Positions 1 to 5,864 of a stretch of 8,818 nt of DNA are shown piece by piece (positions within the stretch are counted from its first letter, which is position 1; the number at the start of each line of letters is the position of its first letter). A program made the translations under genes and the position numbers. The stretch covers positions 1-8,818 of the forward strand of contig JAIRVD010000022.1 in the NCBI GenBank assembly GCA_031254075.1, read 5' to 3'. Origin of the DNA: Clostridiales bacterium (GTDB taxonomy: Bacteria > Bacillota > Clostridia > Lachnospirales > WQUN01). A model generated the notes under the pieces. It had not been told where the DNA came from, did not search any database, and saw only the letters and a list, made by a program, of their open reading frames with translations.

Positions 1-152
1 ACACAGACCCGCGAAGAAGCACATTCCTCACCCCGCGCAACGATTTCCGATTCAACTCCCTTTCCGCTAAAAAACGCCTTCACTTCATTTGCGAATTCCA
101 AGTCGGGGTCTTTGCTTTCATGTGCAATAATTTTTATTGCGTCGGTATTCAT
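1..152 (-). CDS. nadK: NAD kinase, N-terminal fragment (cut by window edge)
   Basis: Only the first 50 codons are present; the gene runs off the left edge. NAD kinase phosphorylates NAD to NADP using ATP or polyphosphate in the cytoplasm. The visible N-terminus has the family's opening pattern: a short beta strand (IKIIAH), a KDPDLEFANEV segment and a helix ending in FFSGKGVE. This resembles the start of clostridial NadK/PpnK proteins. The diagnostic GGDG motif would lie outside the window, so the call rests on this short similarity and on position, since nadK is a usual downstream neighbour of dxs in Firmicutes. The ATG at 152 overlaps the TGA of the upstream foldase gene as ATGA. The ribosome site is weak, which suggests translation coupled to that gene. 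Confidence 0.75.
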   Translation of the reverse strand, partial: MNTDAIKIIAHESKDPDLEFANEVKAFFSGKGVESEIVARGEECASSRVC

Positions 153-1150
153 TCCGTTTCAAAACGATTAAATGCGCGGTTGTTAATTATAAAATTCGCT
201 TCGTTAATCCATTCGTCAATCATTTCGGAAAATACCTCTTGGCGGCGATTTAATTCTTCCGTCTCAAGATTGCCTGAATACATGGAACGCATGTATTCTA
301 CATTCTCCTCAAATCTTTCTTGACTAAAAGCAAGTTCGTGCAATTGCGCGATAAAATACATTCCGTCAAGCTCTAAAACCTCTGTAAAATCGCCCGGTTC
401 TTCCAGCGCCAGAAGCTCGCCGTAATGCTGCCACTGTGTGACGGTTTCAAGGAATTCCCATAATTCAATCGTTTCAATGCCGACTTCGGGGTCGTAGAAA
501 ATATGAAATTCTTCAATTAATTCGTCAAAAGTCTCGCCGCTATTCCTCAATGTGGAAAACGCGTCGTAAACGTCGTTATACGTTGCCGAAGCAATGTATT
601 TTAAATTCATGTCATTCGAGCCTGCCATAATATCTTCCATGTTTTCTTCAATGAACGCTTCCATTGCTTCTTCGTCCGCCACGATTTCCAGCTCGGGAAC
701 AAACATATCCATCAAACGGTTGGCTACGTTTTCAACAGAAGAAAATTCCGCGATTCGTCTTTCCGAAATATAATTCATTCCCATTTGGCTCATGAAATCA
801 CGCATATCAGCGGCGTTTTGCGAAGCATCCGAAAGCTCGTCACTTGTAAGCTCAATGCCGTTTTGCACTCCATGCTCAAGAACAACGAGCGTCTTTTGCA
901 ATTCTCTCATCGCCTCGTTGCGTCCGCTCTCCATAAAGTCGTAGAAATAACGGAAATCGCCGGTTGCAATGCTTGTCCCTTGGAATGTCATAATATTTCT
1001 GCGGTCTTGAATATCCCAAACGGTATAACCGAGTACGAACACCAGCGCGGCTATACAGCCCGCCAAAACCGCCGTAAAAATTTTTTGCTTTTTCCTTTTA
1101 CTGCGTTCAATTTCAAGATTTTTTTGTTTACGGGTTTTTTTGTTTTCCAT
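149..1150 (-). CDS. Membrane-anchored SurA/PrsA-like foldase homologue with degenerate parvulin region
   Basis: A 333-residue protein with a very basic cytoplasmic head (residues 1-23), one hydrophobic segment (about 24-45) and an acidic outer part, so it is probably a type II membrane protein facing outward. Residues 55-150 look like the helical SurA_N/PrsA chaperone region (a GTSIATGDFRYFYDF opening, then helices). Residues 183-272 follow the parvulin layout: LKYIAS strand, GETFDELIEEF helix, EEPGDFTEVLELDG, then a closing strand YFIAQLHEL. The usual parvulin active-site His and Cys positions and the closing G-x-H-I-I pattern are not apparent, so it may be a chaperone without isomerase activity. 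The ATG at 1150 is preferred over a TTG at 1165 because GAGGAG at 1158-1163 lies 7 bases upstream. It overlaps the 3' end of dxs by 23 bases and nadK by 4. The family assignment is remote; the membrane topology is clearer. Confidence 0.62.
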   Translation of the reverse strand: MENKKTRKQKNLEIERSKRKKQKIFTAVLAGCIAALVFVLGYTVWDIQDRRNIMTFQGTSIATGDFRYFYDFMESGRNEAMRELQKTLVVLEHGVQNGIELTSDELSDASQNAADMRDFMSQMGMNYISERRIAEFSSVENVANRLMDMFVPELEIVADEEAMEAFIEENMEDIMAGSNDMNLKYIASATYNDVYDAFSTLRNSGETFDELIEEFHIFYDPEVGIETIELWEFLETVTQWQHYGELLALEEPGDFTEVLELDGMYFIAQLHELAFSQERFEENVEYMRSMYSGNLETEELNRRQEVFSEMIDEWINEANFIINNRAFNRFETE

Positions 1151-3005
1151 TAGAAATCTCCTCAATTATTTTTTTATATATGCTTTCCGCGTTTAAATTG
1201 TAACGCGCAAACAATTCATTTCGTGTTCCCGTTTCGGGAAATATATCGCCGAACGCAAACGCGTGGCAAAAATTATCGCCGATTTGACGGGCAAGCCGTT
1301 CACCGAAGCCGCCGAGCCTTACTCCGTCTTCTATCGTAAATACATATTTATACGCTGTGAGATTTTTTATTAAATCCGTGCAAATCGGTTTAACACTGCG
1401 CGCGTTGAACAACGCCGGAGAAAATTTATCATGTGACAGCATTCGCACAACCTCGCGTGCGGTTTCGCGCATAACTCCAACTGATACAATAGCGATTTTT
1501 TTCCCTTCTTGCAAGATATTGGAACGTAATATTTCAATTTTTGTTTCGTCGGAACTTTCTTCCGGCGCAACTTCCTTCGGATAACGAATCGCGACCGGAC
1601 CGTCATGAGCCAGCGCGAAGTCGAGCATTTGCCTTAACTCTTCGCCGTCCGACGGCGCGAGAATTGTCATATTCGGAATATGCGAAAGAAATGCGATATC
1701 ATAAATTCCCTGATGCGTTTCGCCGTCGCCCGCAACGGCGCCGGCGTGGTCAATCGCGAAAATAACGGGCAAATTCTGAATCGCGACATCGTGAATAATC
1801 TGGTCATACGCTCTTTGTAAAAACGACGAGTACACCGCAAAAACGGGCTTCATTCCGCCTGCGGCAAGCCCCGCCGCAAATGTGACCGCATGACTTTCCG
1901 CAATTCCGACATCGAAAAACCGCTGTTTGAATCTCTCCTTGAATTTGTAAAGCCCCGTTCCGTCGGGCATTGCCGCCGTAATCGCAACAATGCGCGAATC
2001 CCTCGCCGCTTTTCTGCAAAGATGCTTGGAAAAAATATCCGTATAAGTCGGAGCGGAAGAACTCACCGCATGTTCTCCCGTTTTGGTGCAAAACTTTCCG
2101 ACACCGTGATAAGACCACGGAGATTTTTCCGCGTTCGTATAACCCTTACCCTTGGTAGTAAGCACATGCAAAAGCACAGGTCCTTTAATTTTCCGCACTT
2201 GCCGCAGCACCGCCAGCAACGCGGAAATATCATGCCCGTCCACAGGTCCGATATATCTAAAACCCATTTCCTCAAAAAAAACACCCGGCAAAATGGCATA
2301 CTTTAACAAACCCTTTGCGGATTCAATCCCTCTCGTAATCGGTGCGCCAATCACCGGCAATTTGTCCAAAATAAAATGAACATCCTCCTTCGCGCCCAAA
2401 TAAGCATTCGCTGTGCGCAACGAATTCAAATGCCGAGAAACCGCCCCGACATTTTTACTGATTGACATTTGATTATCATTTAAAACAACCAATAAATCAG
2501 TATTTGCGTGACCCGCGTTATTCAGCCCCTCGTAAGCAAGCCCGCCCGTCATTGAACCATCACCAACAACCGCAATCACCGTTTCGCGTTTTTCGCGCTT
2601 TAAATCTTTTTTTTCCGTTGCATCCCTCAAATCCCGCGCAGCCGCAAGCCCCAAAGCCGCAGAAATCGCCGTAGACGAATGCCCCGTTCCGAACGCGTCA
2701 TGTTCGCTTTCGCACGGCTTAGGAAATCCGCTTAACCCGCCCATTTTTCGCAGTGAACCAAAATGCCCCCTGCGCCCCGTCAATATTTTATGTACATATG
2801 CCTGATGCCCGACATCCCACACAATTTTATCCTTCGGCGTCGTAAACACCGTGTGCAACGCCAAAGTAAGCTCCACGATACCCAAATTAGAGGCCAAATG
2901 TCCGCCCGACTCGCTTATGCTTTCAACCAAAAATTCCCTAATCTCATCGGCAAGAATCTGCAACGCCGCAGCGTTCATTCGTTTTAACGCTTTTGTTCCG
3001 CGCAA
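1128..3005 (-). CDS. dxs: 1-deoxy-D-xylulose-5-phosphate synthase
   Basis: Condenses pyruvate and glyceraldehyde 3-phosphate to DXP, the first step of the MEP isoprenoid pathway and also a source for thiamine and pyridoxal. The protein has 625 residues, normal for the family. Visible motifs: SGGHLASNLGIVELTLALH near residues 33-51; the thiamine-diphosphate signature GDGSMTGG (148-155) followed by LNNAG; DVGIAESHAV (365-374) with the catalytic Glu at 370; YSSFLQRAYDQ (392-402); GDGETHQG; and VAIRYPK. The usual DRAG motif reads DHAG here (His420). The TTG at 3005 is chosen because AAGGGG at 3015-3020 lies 9 bases upstream and the length fits. A TTG at 3044 would overlap yuiD and has no ribosome site; the ATG at 2978 would trim the conserved N-terminal helix. 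The gene starts 17 bases after yuiD ends. Confidence 0.97.
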   Translation of the reverse strand: MRGTKALKRMNAAALQILADEIREFLVESISESGGHLASNLGIVELTLALHTVFTTPKDKIVWDVGHQAYVHKILTGRRGHFGSLRKMGGLSGFPKPCESEHDAFGTGHSSTAISAALGLAAARDLRDATEKKDLKREKRETVIAVVGDGSMTGGLAYEGLNNAGHANTDLLVVLNDNQMSISKNVGAVSRHLNSLRTANAYLGAKEDVHFILDKLPVIGAPITRGIESAKGLLKYAILPGVFFEEMGFRYIGPVDGHDISALLAVLRQVRKIKGPVLLHVLTTKGKGYTNAEKSPWSYHGVGKFCTKTGEHAVSSSAPTYTDIFSKHLCRKAARDSRIVAITAAMPDGTGLYKFKERFKQRFFDVGIAESHAVTFAAGLAAGGMKPVFAVYSSFLQRAYDQIIHDVAIQNLPVIFAIDHAGAVAGDGETHQGIYDIAFLSHIPNMTILAPSDGEELRQMLDFALAHDGPVAIRYPKEVAPEESSDETKIEILRSNILQEGKKIAIVSVGVMRETAREVVRMLSHDKFSPALFNARSVKPICTDLIKNLTAYKYVFTIEDGVRLGGFGERLARQIGDNFCHAFAFGDIFPETGTRNELFARYNLNAESIYKKIIEEISNGKQKNP

Positions 3006-3014
3006 AGTGAACAG

Positions 3015-3020
3015 CCCCTT
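3015..3020 (-). promoter_or_regulatory. Shine-Dalgarno site that sets the dxs TTG start
   Basis: AAGGGG on the minus strand, 9 bases before TTG at 3005. It lies in the short gap between yuiD and dxs and is the only good ribosome site near the beginning of the dxs frame. Confidence 0.65.
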
Positions 3021-3022
3021 GT

Positions 3023-3487
3023 TTACATTTTCGGGAATAACCAATACGCCGCCAATGCAACAGCAACGCCTAAAATCGCGCCCGCGAAAACCTCGAGCGG
3101 ACGATGCCCGAGTAATTCCTTTAATTTTCTGTCGAGTTTGATTCCTTGTTTTTCCAGTTTTGAAAATAAAAAATTAATTGCTTCGGCTTGCTGACCCGCC
3201 GCACGCCGAATTCCCGTCGCATCGTGCATTACCACAAGCGCGAACGCTGCGGCAACCGCAAAAATCGGCGTATGAAAGCCCTCGTAAATTCCAATCGAAA
3301 TCATCAGTGAAACAACAAGTGAACTATGCGAACTCGGCATTCCGCCCGTGCTTGTAAGCATTGCGCCCGACCAAGATTTTGTGCGCCAATAATCGAAAAA
3401 AATTTTCAATATCTGCGCCAGAGCCAACGCAACAAAGCCCGTAACCAAATGGCGATTCGTTATTATATCAATAAGCGCGCCGTTCAT
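3023..3487 (-). CDS. Divergent PAP2-family membrane protein (YuiD/DUF212 type)
   Basis: A 154-residue integral membrane protein with hydrophobic segments near residues 14-32, 56-70, 73-88 and 134-150. Conserved YuiD-type motifs are present in order: STGGMPSSHSS (46-56), HDATGIRRAAGQQA (88-101) and ELLGHRPLEVFAGAILG (124-140). These correspond to the phosphatase-like PSSH and His/Arg motifs of acid phosphatase/vanadium haloperoxidase (PAP2) folds. The substrate of this branch is not established; a lipid or isoprenoid phosphate is an inference from the fold and from sitting directly before dxs. The ATG at 3487 overlaps the xseB stop codon as ATGA, so translation is probably coupled. In many Firmicutes ispA lies in this slot instead. 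Confidence 0.9.
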   Translation of the reverse strand: MNGALIDIITNRHLVTGFVALALAQILKIFFDYWRTKSWSGAMLTSTGGMPSSHSSLVVSLMISIGIYEGFHTPIFAVAAAFALVVMHDATGIRRAAGQQAEAINFLFSKLEKQGIKLDRKLKELLGHRPLEVFAGAILGVAVALAAYWLFPKM

Positions 3488-3717
3488 GACACACCGTCGA
3501 ATGGTTCAAGCACAAATTCATCTGCGGTTTTTTTCAACAATAAAACCTGTTCTTCGTAGCCGCGCAAAGCCTCTCCGCATTCTTTTGCAACGGCGATTCC
3601 TTCTTTGTACAGCGAAATCGCTTCGTCGAGCGGCGTATCAATGTCTTCGACTATTGAAACAATTTCTCTGAGGCGCTCTAATTTATTTTCGAATTTTAAT
3701 TTTTTCGATTTTTGCAT
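3484..3717 (-). CDS. xseB: Exodeoxyribonuclease VII small subunit
   Basis: A 77-residue, mostly helical protein with the XseB pattern: FENKLERLREIVSIVED, then DTPLDEAISLYKEGIAVAKECGEAL, ending in a helix with EEQVLLLKK. Several XseB copies bind the XseA large subunit to make exonuclease VII, which degrades single-stranded DNA from both ends. The ATG at 3717 is chosen because GGAG at 3724-3727 lies 6 bases upstream. The ATG at 3729 would add four residues (MEKQ) but has no good ribosome site. The gene overlaps the 3' end of xseA by 35 bases and shares ATGA with yuiD at its own end, as expected for subunits made together. Confidence 0.94.
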   Translation of the reverse strand: MQKSKKLKFENKLERLREIVSIVEDIDTPLDEAISLYKEGIAVAKECGEALRGYEEQVLLLKKTADEFVLEPFDGVS

Positions 3718-4822
3718 TTGCTTCTCCATCTGCCCAAGTTATTTCTATATTTTGTCCCGGTGATAAATTTTTTACGCTCGTGATTAATTTATCTTCGATT
3801 TTCGTAATTGCAAAACCGCGTTTGAAAATTGTATATGGCGAAACTTTTTCCAAAAGAATTTCCGACTGCGCTAAATTTTGCCGCTCGCGAACCAGGCGTT
3901 CGTCGGTAAGGCGCGATAATTTTTCCGTAAACGATTTAACCGCGCCCGAACGAGCTTCAAAGCTGAATAAAAACCCCTGCGTAAGTATATCCAAAAGCCG
4001 ACAAATTTCTTCGAGCATTTGTGCGCGGTCGAAAACGGCGATTTGTGCCGCCGCTGTCGGCGTAGGCGCACGTAAATCCGCGACGAAATCGGTAATCGTA
4101 AAATCCGTTTCATGTCCGACTGCGGAAATAACCGGAATTTTTGAAGCACTGACCGCGTATGCCAAATTTTCGTCATTGAAAGCCCATAAATCCTCGGCAG
4201 AACCGCCGCCGCGCCCGAGAACAATAACATCTGCCTCGCCGAATTCATTTACTTCGCGAATTGCGCGGATAATATCCGCCGCCGCATATTCACCCTGTAC
4301 AATCGCGGGCGAAATAATTATTTTCGCCGCGGCATTACGTTCGCGGATAATTTTTATGATATCCCGAACAGCCGCGCCTGTCGGGCTTGTAATTACCGCA
4401 ACGCTTTTCGCGAAACGCGGAATGTCTTTTTTGCGCGAAGCGTCAAAAAGCCCTGCCGCTTCGAGCTTTTCTTTCAACTGCGAAAATGCAAGCTGCAAAC
4501 CTCCGATTCCGGCGGGCTCAAGGAATTCAACGTACAACTGATACTGCCCTGTTTTTTCGTATAAACCCAAATGCCCGAACGCGATTACCTTCATTCCGCT
4601 TTTCGGAACGAATTTTAAACTCTCCGCGCTTCCTTTAAACATAACGCCGCCGATTGCCGCGTTTTCATCTTTTAGCGTGAAATACAAATGCCCCGAAGAA
4701 TGCGCGTTAAAATTAGAAAGCTCGCCCTCAACAAAAAGCCCCGCAAGCAGCGCGTCGGAATCGAGCATTTTTTTTACATAGCGATTAACCTGTGTTACGG
4801 AAAAAACCGTTCGCGCCGTCAT
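3683..4822 (-). CDS. xseA: Exodeoxyribonuclease VII large subunit
   Basis: Catalytic subunit of exonuclease VII, cytoplasmic. Residues 6-104 form the N-terminal OB-fold that binds single-stranded DNA (SVTQVNRYVKKML, VEGELSNFNAHSSGHLYFTLKD, YQLYVEFLEPAG). Residues 105-265 carry the nuclease signatures: ITSPTGAAVRDI (Asp154), VLGRGGGSAEDLWAFNDE (Arg204), and ISAVGHETDFTITDFVADLRAPTPTAAA (His237, Asp240). A helical segment follows (about 266-325), then the conserved SPYTIFKRGFAI and a small C-terminal beta domain. At 379 residues it is shorter than the roughly 450 common in E. coli and Bacillus, and the missing length is in the coiled-coil stalk. The ATG at 4822 overlaps the nusB stop as ATGA. 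There is no folD between nusB and xseA, unlike B. subtilis. Confidence 0.97.
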   Translation of the reverse strand: MTARTVFSVTQVNRYVKKMLDSDALLAGLFVEGELSNFNAHSSGHLYFTLKDENAAIGGVMFKGSAESLKFVPKSGMKVIAFGHLGLYEKTGQYQLYVEFLEPAGIGGLQLAFSQLKEKLEAAGLFDASRKKDIPRFAKSVAVITSPTGAAVRDIIKIIRERNAAAKIIISPAIVQGEYAAADIIRAIREVNEFGEADVIVLGRGGGSAEDLWAFNDENLAYAVSASKIPVISAVGHETDFTITDFVADLRAPTPTAAAQIAVFDRAQMLEEICRLLDILTQGFLFSFEARSGAVKSFTEKLSRLTDERLVRERQNLAQSEILLEKVSPYTIFKRGFAITKIEDKLITSVKNLSPGQNIEITWADGEANAKIEKIKIRK

Positions 4823-5283
4823 AGTTCGCTCTTTATTTCGCGTGCGACATTTCCGAGAACACCGTTTATAAACGCCGGGGATTCATCCGCGCCGTATTCT
4901 TTCGCAAGTTCAACGGCTTCGTTCACGGCAACGCCCGGGGGAACATCTTTTTCGCAAAGCATTTCATAAATCGAAAGACGCATCAACGCAAGGTCAACTT
5001 TGTTCAATCTGTCAATTGTCCATTCGCGTAAAAAATTTTCGATAACCTTGTCAAGCTCGCCGCATCGTTCCGAAACACCCCAAAAAGCGCGGTCAATGTA
5101 CTCCGCGTCGCGTCCCTTGGGGCGTGAAAAATTTTCAAAACCGTAGGCTTCAAAATCGCCCTCGTCAAGAAATTGGTAGTACGCCGCCTTTATCTTTGCC
5201 AGTTTTTCCGCGCTTGCCGTGCCGCAAAACGGCAAACAATATACCAAGTGAAACGCGTGACGGCGCGCCGTTCTGCGGCTCAT
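4819..5283 (-). CDS. nusB: Transcription antitermination protein NusB
   Basis: A 154-residue all-helical RNA-binding protein. NusB pairs with NusE (ribosomal protein S10) on boxA RNA to build antitermination complexes on rRNA transcripts. The N-terminus SRRTARRHAFHLVYCLPF is the Arg-rich first helix. The C-terminal half carries the strongest family signature: LNKVDLALMRLSIYEML, VPPGVAVNEAVELAKEYG, and SPAFINGVLGNVAREI. The middle (about residues 38-70) is a little longer than in compact NusB proteins. The ATG at 5283 overlaps the upstream asp23 stop as ATGA, and its own stop overlaps the xseA start in the same way. Confidence 0.96.
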   Translation of the reverse strand: MSRRTARRHAFHLVYCLPFCGTASAEKLAKIKAAYYQFLDEGDFEAYGFENFSRPKGRDAEYIDRAFWGVSERCGELDKVIENFLREWTIDRLNKVDLALMRLSIYEMLCEKDVPPGVAVNEAVELAKEYGADESPAFINGVLGNVAREIKSEL

Positions 5284-5648
5284 GCCTTTGGCTTTTCTTT
5301 GCTTCTCGGCTTTTCGCCGACAATCGCCGTAACCGTTATATTTACTTCAGCAACTGTAAGCCCTGTCATTGTTTCGACGGCTGCCTTCACGCGCTTTTGA
5401 ACATCCTCGCATACCTCGTGAATCTTCGCGCCGAAACGCACCGCTATCGAAAGTTTTATCGTTACAATTTTATTTTTTACAACCACGCCCGTGCATTTTG
5501 CAATCTGTTTGCGTGTTGCCTTGCCGCCCGACATCCAACCGAGACGCAAAACGCCTTCCGCTTCCATTGCGGCGGTTCCCGCAATCACCATTAAAACTTC
5601 ATCCGCAATGCGAACTGCGCCGCCACTTTCTTTTTTTATTTCTGTCAT
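5280..5648 (-). CDS. Asp23/Gls24 family protein (YqhY-like)
   Basis: A 122-residue protein of the Asp23/Gls24 family (DUF322): GAVRIADEVLMVIAGTAAMEAEGV at the N-terminus, a KIVTIKLSIAVRFGAKIHEVCEDVQ core, and VKAAVETMTGLTVAEVNITVTAI. It ends in a basic tail (GEKPRSKEKPKA). The B. subtilis relative YqhY lies just upstream of nusB, has been linked to fatty-acid synthesis balance, and is the best guide to function; its molecular activity is not known. This is the first gene of the operon: ATG at 5648 with a strong AAGGAGG at 5657-5663, 8 bases upstream, and a promoter just before it. Confidence 0.93.
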   Translation of the reverse strand: MTEIKKESGGAVRIADEVLMVIAGTAAMEAEGVLRLGWMSGGKATRKQIAKCTGVVVKNKIVTIKLSIAVRFGAKIHEVCEDVQKRVKAAVETMTGLTVAEVNITVTAIVGEKPRSKEKPKA

Positions 5649-5674
5649 GATAAAAACCTCCTTTTTCGACTGAA

Positions 5675-5703
5675 ATTATATTAAAAATTGTTATGCTTGA
5701 CAA
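5675..5703 (-). promoter_or_regulatory. Sigma-A promoter of the asp23-nusB-xse-dxs operon
   Basis: On the minus strand, TTGTCA (5703 to 5698), a 17-base spacer, then TATAAT (5680 to 5675). The -10 box is perfect and the -35 box matches 5 of 6. Transcription should start near 5668, giving a leader of about 20 bases with room only for the ribosome site. Confidence 0.8.
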
Positions 5704-5786
5704 GTTGATACCTGTTTGTGACTTTTTATTTATAACGAACGCATAAAACATTTGCCGTGGACAGATGAAGAAGATGTTTCGCGTTC

Positions 5787-5814
5787 TGGTATAATAAACA
5801 ATTCGTGGTATACT
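5787..5814 (+). promoter_or_regulatory. Two extended -10 elements upstream of the CAP-domain gene
   Basis: TGGTATAAT at 5787-5795 and TGGTATACT at 5806-5814 each match the extended -10 form TGnTATAAT, 19 bases apart. No convincing -35 box lies at the right distance from either, which is tolerated by extended -10 promoters. They would give leaders of about 65 and 45 bases before the ATG at 5865. The divergent operon promoter lies about 85 bases to the left. Confidence 0.5.
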
Positions 5815-5864
5815 ATGAATGTCGAAATCATAAAAAGAAAAATTTTACCCGGAGGTTTTGTTTC

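Noticed and set aside
1055..1066. LAGC lipobox-like motif in the foldase homologue (Cys32), as expected if it were a PrsA lipoprotein
   Set aside because: Most of the hydrophobic stretch lies after the Cys, and the basic head before it is long, so this looks like a membrane anchor and not a lipoprotein signal.
1890..2306. 138-codon plus-strand open frame
   Set aside because: Antisense shadow of dxs with basic, low-information translation.
3780..4541. 253-codon plus-strand open frame
   Set aside because: It lies wholly opposite xseA, has no ribosome site, and its Ser/Ala/Arg-rich translation resembles no protein family I recognise.
5124..5594. 156-codon plus-strand open frame spanning nusB and asp23
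   Set aside because: Antisense to two well-supported genes and without a start signal.
5697..5702. Plus-strand TTGACA as a -35 box for the CAP-domain gene
   Set aside because: No -10 box at 16-18 bases; the nearest TATAAC is 28 bases away.
5696..5704. CTTGACAAG palindrome over the operon -35 box, as a possible operator
   Set aside because: Only 4+4 bases and no extension; too short to claim a binding site.
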